From: Bufo bufo
Taxonomy: Eukaryota; Chordata; Amphibia; Anura; Bufonidae
Assembly: GCF_905171765.1 (NCBI RefSeq)
Contig: NC_053392.1
Location: 396,518,119-396,582,118 of the forward strand
Length of the DNA: 64,000 nucleotides
Reading direction: 5' to 3'
Below are positions 43,271 through 54,227 of the stretch, piece by piece (positions within the stretch are counted from its first letter, which is position 1; every line of letters begins with the position of its first letter). The notes beneath the pieces are model-generated. The model searched no databases, was not told where the DNA came from, and saw only the letters and a program-made list of their open reading frames with translations. A program made the position numbers and the translations under genes.

Positions 43271-43898
43271 CATCTAAGTTTTTAGAACACAGTGGACCCT
43301 TTATGAGAGTGCTCGTTACAGAACAGCTAGTTTATAGTGCAGCAGGTGACTGCGTCGCCAACGAGGCAGCACAGCGAGAGACTGTACTGTCAATTGAATC
43401 AATCTAGGAGATAAGACAGGCAGCAGGCAGTTATCGCAGCACCTGCAGCACTATTAACGCTACAATACAGCGCCAATAGGCACAAAAATCAAGCAGCCTA
43501 CTAACAATGTTGTGAACCACTGTAGCAAAACAGTGGATACTTATATCCAATTCAGCATACCAAGAGGCAAGTAGCCAGCTGAATCTAGCTACAGTCACCA
43601 TTGTCAAACGGCTGCCAGTTGATTAATATATTTAGTATAGCACTGCTCAGGTCCACCAGTGAAAGTTTTAAACTTATAATTTAAGTAGGCTAGCAATAAG
43701 TTTTTTCACCAATTATTAAATGTAATAAATAAAAGTTAATTTTTACTATAAACAAGATTAAAAAATCAAAAAGCGCACGTCAAGAGCAGGCAGCCAATAG
43801 TCTTATGACTAAATGTAAAATACAATAATAAGTGCCTCTACGTACGCTGGGTATACACCTATGTAATAACAGACGTGGCTCTTGACACCCTCGTGACA

Positions 43899-44105
43899 GT
43901 ACCCCCCTTCCACGAGGGGACTCCGGACACTCAGGACTAGGTCTCTCAGGATGAGAGGCATGAAAAACCCGAACTAACCTGTCAGCGTTTACCTCAGACG
44001 CTGGAACCCACATTCTTTCCTCGGGACCGTAACCCCTCCAATGCACCAGATATTGAAGAGAACGGCGGACCCGACGAGAATCAACAATTTAGGATATTTG
44101 AAACT
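43899..44105 (-). pseudogene. pol: Gypsy-1 chromodomain remnant
   Basis: Codons after the integrase stop at 44106-44108 encode a chromodomain in a shifted frame: IVDSRRVRRSLQYLVHWRGYG with one stop before it, continuing as GPEERMWVPASEV. The motif matches the chromodomain of Gypsy-2 (VHWRGYGPEERSWVP). Chromodomains guide integration to marked chromatin. The lesion pair separates it from integrase. Confidence 0.78.
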
Positions 44106-45659
44106 CTAGATTACATCCACAATAACAGGAGGGGGTGGCAGCGGTGATGGTTCTAGAGGTGGAACATACTTTTTGAGTAACGATTTATGGAAGACGTTAT
44201 GAATTTTAAAAGTCTGAGGTAGCTCCAGGCGAAAAGCCACAGGGTTAATGATGGCTACTATTTTGTAAGGACCAATAAACCTAGGACCCAGTTTCCAAGA
44301 TGGAACCTTTAATTTAATATTCCTAGTAGATAACCACACACAGTCATTCACTCCTAGGTCCGCACCTGGCGACCGTTTTTTATCAGCCATGCATTTATAT
44401 TTACCTCCCATATTTTTCAAATTAGCTTGCACTTTCTGCCATACAGATGAAAGAGACGACGAAAACCGTTCCTCTTCGGGAACCCCAGAAGACCCCCCCT
44501 CTTTGAAAGTACAGAATTGGGGATGAAAACCATATGCACCAAGAAATGGTGACTTGCCAGTAGATTCCTGACGGCGATTATTTATGGCAAACTCGGCTAA
44601 CGGTAAATATGATGACCACACCTCTTGGTTTTCAGACACAAAACATCTTAGATATGTCTCAAGGTTTTGGTTGGTACGCTCAGTCTGTCCATTCGACTGA
44701 GGATGGAAAGCTGAGGAAAAGGACAAGTGTACCCCCAAACGGGAACAAAAAGCTTTCCAAAATTTAGAAATAAACTGGGTTCCCCGATCCGAAACAACAT
44801 CGGAAGGGACCCCGTGAAGCTTCACGATTTCGCTGATAAATACCTGAGCAAGAGTCTTAGCATTAGGTAGTGCGGGTAACGCAATGAAGTGTACCATTTT
44901 GCTAAACCTGTCCACTACTACCAAGATAACTGTTTTACCCGCAGACAAAGGTAAGTCAGTGATAAGATCCATTGACAGATGTGTCCATGGCCTATTGGGA
45001 ATGACAAGTGGCAATAAAGACCCTGCAGGATGTGTATGAGAGACTTTCGCGCGCGCACAAGTAGAACAAGAAGACACAAAATCCATTACATCCTGACGCA
45101 ACCTTGGCCACCAAAAACGACGAGACAATAGCTCCAAGGTTGCTTTACTACCTGGGTGCCCAGCAAGTGCCGAATTATGATGTTCCTTTAATAATTCGAG
45201 ACGCAGGTTCAACGGTACAAACAATTTCTCTGAGGGGCAAGAGACCGGGGCGTCCCCCTGGGCCTCTAACACCTTCCCCTCCAGAACAGAGTGTACCGCA
45301 GAGACAACCACTCCTCTTTGTAGAATGGGTACCGGATCACTCACATTACCCCCTCCAGGGAAACAACGAGATAATGCATCTGCCTTGGTATTTTTTGCCC
45401 CAGGACGATAGGTAATAACAAAGTTAAACCTGGTAAAAAATAGCGACCACCTAGCTTGTCTAGGGGTGAGACGCTTAGCTGATTCGAGGTACAGAAGGTT
45501 TTTGTGGTCCGTAATCACAGTGACGGGGTGGATTGCCCCCTCTAAAAAGTGACGCCATTTTTCAAACACTAGTTTAATAGCTAATAGTTCCCTATTGCCA
45601 ATATCATAGTTCTTCTCTGCTGCAGATAGTTTTTTAGAAAAGAAAGCACAAGGACGCCA
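44106..45659 (-). pseudogene. pol: Gypsy-1 RNase H and integrase
   Basis: The frame continues directly after a TAA at 45660-45662 that follows GPSPG. RNase H C-terminal half: [20 protein letters not shown], then VITDHKNLLYL. Integrase: zinc-binding H...HPG...CSTCARAK, catalytic Asp in WTHLSMDLITDLP, second Asp in VVSDRGTQFISKFW, Glu in HPQSNGQTERTNQ. The GPY region is KLGPRFIGPYKIVAIINPVAF and [14 protein letters not shown] closes it. About 500 codons are uninterrupted and the catalytic triad is intact. Only the upstream nonsense codon prevents a continuous Pol. Confidence 0.88.
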
Positions 45660-47230
45660 TTAGCCAGGAGACGGACCCTGAGACAGCACAGCCCCCTCTG
45701 ACGCATCTACTTCAACAATAAAAGGCTGGGAGACATCAGGTTGGATTAGTACAGGTGCCGAGGTAAACCTCTCTTTTAGAGAGGAAAAAGCAATTTTAGC
45801 GGCGTCAGACCATTTAGAAAAATCAGTCCCCTTCCTAATCATGTCAGTAAGGGGTTTTACAATCACCGAATCATTTTTTATGAATTTTCTATAGAAATTT
45901 GCGAAGCCCAAGAACCGTTGCAGTGCTTTGAGGTTCTCAGGAAGATCCCAATCTAAAATTGCCTGGACCTTCCTAGGATCCATACGGAAACCTGAAGCAG
46001 ATAATAAATAACCTAGGAACTGTATTTCCTGAACGGCGAAAACACACTTTTTAATTTTAGCATATAATTTATTCGTCCGTAGGACCTGCAGTACCTGTCT
46101 GACATGCACCTCATGTGTTTTCAGATCCGACAAATAAATTAAAATATCATCTAGGTATATCACCACAAATCTGCCGATAAGATGACAAAAAATGTCATTA
46201 ACAAAATGTTGGAAGACAGCAGGAGCATTGGTCAGACCAAAAGGCATGACTAGATTTTCATAATGCCCCTCAGGGGTGTTAAAAGCTGTCTTCCACTCAT
46301 CCCCTTCCTTGATACGAATCAGATTGTAGGCCCCCCTAAGATCAAGTTTGGAGAACCACCTAACACCCGCAATCTGATTAAACAGGTCAGGAATGAGAGG
46401 AAGAGGGTATGGGTCTCGGATGGTTATCCGGTTTAATTCGCGAAAATCTAGGCAAGGACGCAGGCCCCAATCTTTCTTTTTAACGAAGAAAAACCCTGCA
46501 GCCACGGGTGAAGAAGAGGGTCTGATGTGTCCCTTAGCCAAGCTCTCGGAGATATAATCTTTCATGGCTTGTCTCTCTGGACCCGAAAGATTATATAACC
46601 TGGTCTTGGGTAATTTTGCACCGGGAATCAGGTTAACCGGGCAATCATAAGGACGGTGAGGTGGTAACTTCTGACAACCCTTTTCAGAAATAACTTCCTC
46701 AAAGTCCGAAACAAATGTGGGTAGGGTAGCTATGGAGGCGACTAAGCAATTGCTATTTAAGCAATTTTCTCTGCACTGCTCACTCCACTCCAATATCTCC
46801 CTGGCCTGCCAATCCACCACTGGATTGTGCGCTACCAACCAGGGAAGACCCAACACCACCGGAGTGGGAAGCCCCTCCAGAACATAACATGAAAGCAACT
46901 CGTTATGGTGGTCCCCTACCCGAAGGTGTAAGTTATGGACAATGTGAGTGAGGTTTCTCTGAGACAGAGGAGCAGAATCAATAGCGAATATGGGAATAGG
47001 TCTCTGTAGCATACAGAGAGACAAACCCATAGTGTGGGCAAAATGGGCATCTATCAAATTTACTCCTGCTCCACTGTCTAGAAAAAAAGAAATAGTCTCC
47101 GTCTTAACGCCAAAAACGACAACCGCTGGCAACACAAATTGCGATGTTCGTATGGAGGAAACGTATACCCCCCGGCTGACATCCTCCACACAGCCTGGGG
47201 TTAGTAGTTTTCCGCCAGTCTTTTGTTTTT
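45660..47230 (-). pseudogene. pol: Gypsy-1 protease and reverse transcriptase
   Basis: Protease site FFLDSGAGVNLID (near 47094-47056), then the linker with [63 protein letters not shown] and the catalytic VIYLDDILIYL (about 46150-46120). Thumb and RNase H start: [15 protein letters not shown] and VDASEGAVLSQ, the last three residues short compared with Gypsy-2. The frame is -1 relative to gag and overlaps its end; I saw no canonical slippery heptamer in the overlap. The product would copy element RNA in the particle. The single TAA at 45660-45662 ends it early. Confidence 0.9.
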
Positions 47231-48061
47231 GAGGAAGGAAGGACAGACATTAATAAAATGACCCCTCTCCCCACAGAAAAAACAAACCCCACGCCTACGG
47301 CGAGCCTCAGGAGGATGGACCTGACGAGTAGTTCCTCCTAGCTGCATAGGCTCGTCTAAGTCCTTACAGACTAACTGCTGCTTGAGAGGGGTTACTAATT
47401 GCTCCGGATTTTTCAATTTGTCCCTAAGATGTCTATCTATTCTGATAGAAAGGGACATCACCGCATCAAGGGAAAAGGGAGTCTCATACAGCGCAAGCGC
47501 ATCCTTAATCCTTTCGGATAACCCAGAGCAGAACTGACTCCTGAGAGCCGGGTCGTTCCACTGGGTATCCGTAGCCCACCTACAGAATTCTGCACAATAC
47601 TCCTCTACTGGCCGCTCTCCCTGTAGGAGTCTCCGTAATTTTGATTCAGCCAGTGCGACTCGGTCAGGGTCGTCATATATGAGACCCAAGGCCCCAAAAA
47701 ATTCATCCACTGACCGGAGAGCCTGGGAATCAGTGGGTAAAGAGAACGCCCAGGATTGCGGGTCCCCCTGCAGCAGGGAAATAACAACCCCCACCCGCTG
47801 TTCTTCATTACCAGAGGAGTAAGGGTGCAGTTTAAAATATAATTTACAGGCCTCACGGAACGTCACAAATTTGTCCCTTCCCCCAGAAAATCTGTCAGGA
47901 AGAGCAACCTTGGGTTCCACAACAACCTGGTTACCTGTAGCAACCTCTGGGCTTGCGGTCTGTTGCAATTGCTGCTGTTGCTGGAGGACCGACGCCTTCA
48001 ATCCTGCCACCTCCAAAGACAGGCCTTGAAGTTGCTTTGACAAAGCAGCAATTGGATCCAT
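47201..48061 (-). CDS. gag: Gypsy-1 gag, intact
   Basis: This 286-residue frame has a coiled-coil-like start with a Gln run (residues 26-33), a capsid region with PDRFSGGRDKFVTFREACKL and DPDRVALAESKLRRLLQGE, and one zinc knuckle at residues 260-273 (CFFCGERGHFINVC, all four ligands present). The ATG at 48061 is 70 bp past the candidate priming site. The sushi/Mar-type gag signature DDPDR...AESKL is the lineage from which mammalian RTL/PEG10 genes were domesticated. Gag forms the particle and binds RNA. No lesion is visible. Confidence 0.9.
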   Translation of the reverse strand: MDPIAALSKQLQGLSLEVAGLKASVLQQQQQLQQTASPEVATGNQVVVEPKVALPDRFSGGRDKFVTFREACKLYFKLHPYSSGNEEQRVGVVISLLQGDPQSWAFSLPTDSQALRSVDEFFGALGLIYDDPDRVALAESKLRRLLQGERPVEEYCAEFCRWATDTQWNDPALRSQFCSGLSERIKDALALYETPFSLDAVMSLSIRIDRHLRDKLKNPEQLVTPLKQQLVCKDLDEPMQLGGTTRQVHPPEARRRRGVCFFCGERGHFINVCPSFLKNKRLAENY

Positions 48062-48130
48062 ACTGGATTCTAAGTAGGTAGAAAGAAAAAGTATTTTTAT
48101 TTTTATTTTTTTTACCTACACAAAATAAGG

Positions 48131-48140
48131 GCCAGATATA
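48131..48140 (-). promoter_or_regulatory. Gypsy-1 self-priming site candidate
   Basis: GCCAGATATA (+ strand) lies one base from the 5' LTR edge (48142). Its reverse complement TATATCTGGC is at 48543-48552 in the LTR, about 28 bp downstream (element sense) of the TATA-like AATATAAGG at 48575-48583. The RNA start could therefore pair with this site and prime reverse transcription. Confidence 0.7.
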
Positions 48141-48141
48141 A

Positions 48142-48786
48142 TGTAATGACCGGCGTCACGCAAAGGGAGGGAAATGGGAAGGCCCTGTCCAAGGGAAAGG
48201 TGGTGACCCCTGACTCACCTTGCGTCTGGCACCTGACTGCCCTGACGTCCCTAGACGGGTTCCTCACCCGTACGCCGATCACGTGCCTAAACCCTGGCTT
48301 TCCCTAAGATGAGCCTGTGTAGTGAACGGGGCGGTGGGATCACTAGTCCGCACCACTGACACTAAGAGGAAAACACCAAGGAGAGGACAGACAATACAGG
48401 CAAACATATAATCCCAGGTGGGCGACAACAGCAGACCACCAAGGCCCAACAGGGATCCGGAGGGTAACGTTCTGGAACAACAACCAGGGAAGACAGCTAC
48501 ACAGCTCCAGTGGGTCAGTATAGAAGTCCAGGCAGGAAGCTCTATATCTGGCAACCAGAGAAGTGGGAGAGGAGAATATAAGGAGGTTGGGAGTGCTGGA
48601 CAAGAAACAGCTGAGGAGAAGAAGCTAAGGATCCCTGAGTGAGCCAAAAAGGGTTGCAAGGCAAACACAGAAAGTTACCATTACGAAACAGCACTGTCTT
48701 TGTACATAGAACGCGCAGCCACCTGCTGCGACTTCCTGACCCCGGGTATAACGGAGTCAGACGTGGCTCTTGACACCCTCGTGACA
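48142..48786 (-). repeat. Gypsy-1 5' LTR, 645 bp
   Basis: On the + strand it reads TGTAATGACCGGCG...CCCTCGTGACA. It is nearly identical to the joined 3' LTR, apart from a few substitutions and a short deletion near 48190-48202. Confidence 0.92.
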
Positions 48787-48791
48787 GCCTG

Positions 48792-49265
48792 CTATTAAAG
48801 TGAATGGGGCCCACCGCGAACATGCGGTTCGTAAACACTTGATCGCGTTCGCGAACCGTCCTGGCCATTGTTCATCCATCACTACAGGAGACATTAATGA
48901 AAGCTGTTATTATAGGGTAATTAGAGATCTTTTGAGAATCATTGACAGACTATCTCAGGTATACATGCCTAGCTCTAATAAACTAGCAAATAAAAAATCA
49001 TGTCAATTGGAGAACATAAGACTGCAGATGGTTTCCTGTTGCAGCTTTATATTGTACATACACTTGGTTAATAGAGGAAGTGGTTTTTAAAGCATAGGGT
49101 GAGTAGGAAATTGTTTTATCTTACTGATACTGTCTTTACTGCCTTGAGCAAACATTGTGGTAAATATCAAAGCTTACACTTTATTACTTTAGGAATCACA
49201 AAAGTGGACCAGTTTCAGATAAAAAAAAACAGCTTATACATAAATGATAAAATACCACTAAAGTT
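48792..49265. other. No gene; short repeat fragments
   Basis: GCGAACATGCGGTTCG / CGCGTTCGCGAACCG near 48818-48860 form an imperfect inverted pair of MITE type. Nothing else recognised. Confidence 0.45.
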
Positions 49266-49555
49266 AAATTCAGACGACTGTATGTATTTTGCAGTCTGCA
49301 AAATGCGGATCCGCAAAAAATATGCATGACATCCGTGTGACATCCGTGTTGCATCAGTTTTTTTTGCGGATCCATTGTAACAATGCCTATCCTTGTCCGC
49401 AAAATGGACAAGAATAGGACATGTTCTAAATTTTTTGCGGGGCTATGGAATGGACATACGGATGAGGACAGCACCGTAAATAAATGGGTCCTCAATCCGC
49501 GAAAACAATAGAACGGACACGAAAACAAAATATGTTTGTGTGAATGTTGCCTTAG
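49266..49555. mobile_element. Palindromic MITE
   Basis: TTCAGACGACTGTATG at the left and TGTTTGTGTGAATGTTGCC at the right are imperfect inverted ends around a core with TGCGGATCCGCA near 49303-49316. Composition resembles the MITEs at 12385 and 14590. Confidence 0.55.
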
Positions 49556-49810
49556 GGTACTTTCACACTAGCGGCAGGTCGGATGTGACAGGCTGTTCAC
49601 CCTGTCGGATCCGTCCTGCCGCTATTTCGCCGTGCCGCCGGACTGCCACTCCGTCCCCATTGACTATAATGGGGACGGGGGACGTAGCTCCGGCGCAGCA
49701 CGGCAGTGCACGGCGAGAGGCCGCGGGACTAAAAGTACTGCATGTCTGACTTTTTACAAAAAGAACAGCCTGTCGGATCCGTCCTGCTGCTAGTGTGAAA
49801 CTAGCCTAAG
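49556..49810. mobile_element. Palindromic MITE, hAT-like ends
   Basis: GTACTTTCACACTAGCGGCAG and, reversed, GTTTCACACTAGCAGCAGGA are inverted repeats. Internal CTGTCGGATCCGTCCTGC units occur at both ends. It directly abuts the preceding MITE. Confidence 0.7.
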
Positions 49811-49935
49811 TTACATATTTAGATATTTCAAATGTTAAGCAAGGTCCTGCGAAATCATAGTAGTTACTATATGACAAAGAAAATACAAACTCCAAGTTTT
49901 GTTACTCTTAAGAGTTTGCCGATCTAAAGTATTTA

Positions 49936-51313
49936 CACTGCGTGCAGAATTATTAGGCAAATGAGTATTTTGACCACATCATCCTCTTTATGCATGTTGT
50001 CTTACTCCAAGCTGTATAGGCTCGAAAGCCTACTACCAATTAAGCATATTAGGTGATGTGCATCTCTGTAATGAGAAGGGGTGTGGTCTAATGACATCAA
50101 CACCCTATATTAGGTGTGCATAATTATTAGGCAACTTCCTTTCCTTTGGCAAAATGGGTCAAAAGAAGGACTTGACAGGCTCAGAAAAGTCAAAAATAGT
50201 GAGATATCTTGCAGAGGGATGCAGCACTCTTAAAATTGCAAAGCTTCTGAAGCGTGATCATCGAACAATCAAGCGTTTCATTCAAAATAGTCAACAGGGT
50301 CGCAAGAAGCGTGTGGAAAAACCAAGGCGCAAAATAACTGCCCATGAACTGAGAAAAGTCAAGCGTGCAGCTGCCAAGATGCCACTTGCCACCAGTTTGG
50401 CCATATTTCAGAGCTGCAACATCACTGGAGTGCCCAAAAGCACAAGGTGTGCAATACTCAGAGACATGGCCAAGGTAAGAAAGGCTGAAAGACGACCACC
50501 ACTGAACAAGACACACAAGCTGAAACATCAAGACTGGGCCAAGAAATATCTCAAGACTGATTTTTCTAAGGTTTTATGGACTGATGAAATGAGAGTGAGT
50601 CTTGATGGGCCAGATGGATGGGCCCGTGGCTGGATTGGTAAAGGGCAGAGAGCTCCAGTCCGACTCAGACGCCAGCAAGGTGGAGGTGGAGTACTGGTTT
50701 GGGCTGGTATCATCAAAGATGAACTTGTGGGGCTTTTTCGGGTTGAGGATGGAGTCAAGCTCAACTCCCAGTCCTACTGCCAGTTTCTGGAAGACACCTT
50801 TTTCAAGCAGTGGTACAGGAAGAAGTCTGCATCCTTCAAGAAAAACATGATTTTCATGCAGGACAATGCTCCATCACACGCGTCCAAGTACTCCACAGCG
50901 TGTCTGGCAAGAAAGGGTATAAAAGAAGAAAATCTAATGACACGGCCTCCTTGTTAACCTGATCTGAACCCCATTGAGAACCTGTGGTCCATCATCAAAT
51001 GTGAGATTTACAAGGAGGGAAAACAGTACACCTCTCTGAACAGTGTCTGGGAGGCTGTGGTTGCTGCTGCACGCAATGTTGATGGTGAACAGATCAAAAC
51101 ACTGACAGAATCCATGGATGGCAGGCTTTTGAGTGTCCTTGCAAAGAAAGGTGCCTATATTGGTCACTGATTTGTTTTTGTTTTGTTTTTGAATGTCAGA
51201 AATGTATATTTGTGAATGTTGAGATGTTATATTGGTTTCACTGGTAAAAATAAATAATTGAAATGGGTATATATTAGTTTTTTGTTAAGTTGCCTAATAA
51301 TTATGCACAGTAA
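49936..51313 (+). mobile_element. Tc1/mariner element with DD37E transposase, nearly intact
   Basis: Inverted ends share GTGCA and AATTATTAGGCAA (49940-49960 and, reversed, 51289-51310) next to TA. A further copy of GCATAATTATTAGGCAACTT lies inside at 50118-50137, an IR/DR-like subterminal arrangement. The transposase covers most of the interior. Confidence 0.87.
50154..51170 (+). pseudogene. Tc1/mariner transposase, DD37E, one premature stop
   Basis: 339 codons in one frame, broken only by TAA at 50955-50957 (codon 268). Residues 1-50 form the first helix-turn-helix (STLKIAKLLKRDHRTIKRFI), followed by the basic KKRVEKPRRKI linker and a second helical domain. Catalytic residues are D144 (LWTDEMRVSL), D237 (FMQDNAPSH) and E275 (NPIENLW). 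I count 37 residues between the last two, the DD37E class. GGGGVLVWAGI marks the glycine-rich stretch. The C-terminus after the stop (EVVAAARNVDG-type helix to GAYIGH) is open. The enzyme would cut and paste its own element at TA. Confidence 0.9.
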
Positions 51314-51315
51314 TA

Positions 51316-53508
51316 GTCACCTGCACACACAGATATCCCCCTAAAATAGCTAAAACTAAAAACAAACTAAAGACTACTTCCAAAAATATTCAGCTTTGAT
51401 ATTAATGAGTTTTTTGGGTTCATTGAGAACATGGTTGTTGTTCAATAATAAAATTAATCCTCAAAAATACAACTTGACTAATAATTCTCCACCCCCTGTA
51501 TAGGACTTCAAATGGCCATTTTGCAATGGACTTCTGAGTTATGAAGACTGTTTTTGCTGTTTGGCTAGGGCCACACTGCAATAATTGGTCGTTTGTTACT
51601 TGCGTTAAAACCTGGATTTTTTTTATGTTGCAATTAGAGATGAGTAAAGTTTGGTACAAAAAAATCTGAAGTGCATTTCTTTGTAAGTAGTGGGTGCAAT
51701 GACAGGGGGAAGCGTTTGCTTCACTCCCAGTCATTGTTCCCATTAGATGCTGCGTTCATACATGATCGCGGCATCTGATATACATAAAAGAGTGTAAAAT
51801 AAATAAAACAACAACAAAAAATACGTACCTTATCCATTTGCTCATGATGGGCCGGCAACTGGCATCTTGCTTGATGGTCCGGCGTGAAATCTCACGCAGC
51901 CCATCACGAGCTAATGGAGCAGGTATGGGTTTTTTTTGTTAGCTTTTTTACACTATTAAATTTGTCCACTTTGCGTTATAGAAAAGATAGTATATGAAGT
52001 GGTGATATTTTCTAGACAAGGTTCTTTGACTATACAATGGAATATTTCCCAGCATGTATAAAATCAATAAAGGCAACATAGTTATTATTATTGGATTATA
52101 AATGATAAATTAGAATACATAGTTAAGATTTAGGGTTATGATACAGACTGGTTACTAGGCATGGATTTTTACATGAAAAGTGTTTGCTACATTATAGTGC
52201 AAATCAATTAATAGTATCAAATCAACAAACCTTTATGCATTACTTACATTGCTATTTAAATAAATTCTAATGAATATGGGGGAAATCATGAGGAGAATTT
52301 TTAAAGTCAGTTTAGCAGTCTGTGTTGCGATAATTTGGGTACATTTATCAAATGTCATAGGATGTATTCATAAATTTGGTGCATCTTTAATACATCTGTT
52401 TTGAGATGTTACTCCACTTTCTACCCCTCACTGGAGTAAGATTACAATAATTTATTTTGACTTTATCAAAAGTGAATAAATCTGTATTAAATCGGCTAAC
52501 CACTTTTCAAATCTGGAGTGAGTGAAGTAAAAATGCAAAGGGGGGAATTAATCATCAGTTTTCTGGCGTTAAAAAGAGGTAAAACTCGAGTTTGTGACTT
52601 TTTAAATGCCACTAAGACATTTTTAGTCGCAACTGGCATTTTTTCACCATCCTCGAAAGTTTACAAAAAGGGGGCCCCAGAACATTTAGCATTATTTATA
52701 CCAGAAAAAGGCATAAATTATTTAAATCCACAGCAGCTACGAGCTGCCATAGATTTCAGTCTGGCACACAAAACTGCTGGAGGAGACATTTAATTTATGA
52801 CTTGGAATGCACAGGCCCATCAAGACCAGCGTAGCACATGCCAGGCTTGAAAAGTCAGGGCCAAAATGTCTCAAAATTTGTGTGTATGTAAGCCGAAAAA
52901 AATTCTCAGTGCCCTATTTTTGGGCTTTTTAAGCCAGAATACTGGAGTGGAGAGCTTGGTAAATCTGTATGTTTTAAAGTGCAGTAACTTTCTAAAATCC
53001 TCTGCTTCAATTTTTTTCTGTTTTCAATGTTTTTGATTGCTGCATCTGACATGGTTGAACACATACCTTAGGTATATGTAATATGTCTATTGAGTTCCAT
53101 AGTCTATGCCTACCATATACTTTTAAATACAGTTTTAACTGTTGTGAAACTGAAACACAAAGGGGATCATTTACTATTCTGAAATATGCCTATATTAGGC
53201 GTTGTTCTGCGACTTCGCCCTGCTCACGCCAGGTGTAAAATTGTGGGCAGGGAAGGGCAGGGGCTGGTAGGCCTGTTTTATTCATCATTTTCTACACCTT
53301 TATAACTTTGGCAGAACCACCGCCAGCTATGGGGCTTTATTAAGACCAACGTCTAAAAATGTCATGACAGTTGCAGCATAATAAAGCTAAATTTCCACTG
53401 CATTTGGCACCTTGATTTCAGCAGGACCTTTTGGACAGTCAGAATGTATCATTACACATTTTATTTATTTTTTTAAATAAATTTGCATTGAAAAAAGCAA
53501 GTAACGCC
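51316..53508. other. No gene; assorted decayed repeats
   Basis: A partial MITE end (AGAGATGAGTAAAG, near 51626-51639) is followed by an imperfect palindrome (about 51830-51930, GAGCAGGTATGGG against ACCTTATCCATTTGCTC). 52540-52800 encodes an open frame without any known motif and looks repeat-derived. 53200-53370 resembles 37385-37655. Confidence 0.45.
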
Positions 53509-53512
53509 TTAA

Positions 53513-54223
53513 AGGGATTCTCCAGGAATTAAGAAAATTAAAATACTTGATATTACTTTAATATAAATATATTCCCAACTACATATCATTAGTTAAAATG
53601 GCTCATTTTGTCTGGGGAGCAATGATTAAGACAAATAAAATGGCCATCGTCCTATTAGTGCACACAAAAGCCGTCCTAATCACACAGCAGGACATGTTGC
53701 TTCACAACACTGAGGTAAACAGCTGTCTCTTCCTCCCCTCTGCTCTACTTGTCAGGGATTATGATCCTGAATACAGATGATAAGATCTTCAGCTGAATCT
53801 CTGTAAGAATGGAGTTCATGAGAAGAAATGAAGTACAGAGAGGATGGACAGGACAGACTGTGGTAATGCTGGGCTGTGGTAATGGAGACCGCATATGAGT
53901 TCTGCTGCTCATTATCCACATCCCCACCTCCTCTCTATACTTCATGTCTCCTCATGAACTTTATTCCTACAGAGATTCAGCTAAAGATATTAAACTGTAT
54001 TCAGGATCATAATGCCTGACAAGTAGGAGATGAGGATGAGCTCTTTAGCTCTGTGAAATAACTTGTCTTGCTGTGTGATTAGGACAGGTTTTGTGCGTAC
54101 TAATAGAACGGTGGCCATTTTATTTATCCTAATGATTGGTCCCTAGACAAAATGAGCTGTTATAATAAAGTAATATTTAAGTATTTTCTGTAATTTTATG
54201 TTCTTGATTCCCAAAGAACCCCT
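53513..54223. mobile_element. Palindromic TTAA-target MITE, 711 bp
   Basis: TTAA at 53509-53512 and 54224-54227. The outer 250-300 bp on each side are imperfect reverse complements: for example ATGATCCTGAATACAG (53761) against TGTATTCAGGATCATAAT (53997), and TCACACAGCAGGAC against CTTGCTGTGTGATTAGG. No coding. Confidence 0.8.
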
Positions 54224-54227
54224 TTAA

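Larger units (their letters stand above)
42605..43869. mobile_element. Palindromic hammerhead-bearing element (PLE-type derivative), 1265 bp
   Basis: Two 605-bp arms (42605-43209 and 43218-43822) are near-perfect reverse complements around an 8-base loop at 43210-43217. A 47-bp unpaired tail (43823-43869) completes the insertion. It is flanked by a 15-bp target duplication. Each arm has a hammerhead-like core next to the loop. There is no coding sequence. The inverted-arm form and ribozyme motifs match the PLE at 2771-6494, though the sequences differ, so I infer a related non-autonomous PLE. Confidence 0.78.
41967..43898 (-). repeat. Gypsy-1 3' LTR, split by a palindromic insertion
   Basis: LTR sequence runs from 41967 to 42604, stops, and resumes at 43885-43898 (ACACCCTCGTGACA). 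The sequence CAGACGTGGCTCTTG is present on both sides of the insertion (42590-42604 and 43870-43884). On the - strand, the purine-rich GGAAGGGGGGTAC precedes the LTR start. Confidence 0.9.
41967..48786 (-). mobile_element. Gypsy-1: Ty3/gypsy chromovirus-type element
   Basis: The 5-bp duplication GCCTG is at 41962-41966 and 48787-48791. LTRs at 41967-43898 (split by an insertion) and 48142-48786 are near-identical. Gag, protease, RT, RNase H, integrase and chromodomain are read right to left. Pol lies in the -1 frame relative to gag. The copy has a nonsense codon between RT and RNase H and a frameshift plus stop before the chromodomain. It is otherwise complete. Confidence 0.92.

Noticed and set aside
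47201..47292. Canonical slippery heptamer at the Gypsy-1 gag-pol overlap
   Set aside because: Only CAAAAAC and GGAAAAC are present in gag phase; neither fits X XXY YYZ.
52518..52793. 91-codon frame as a possible host gene
   Set aside because: No recognised motif, no splice context, and the surrounding sequence looks repeat-derived.
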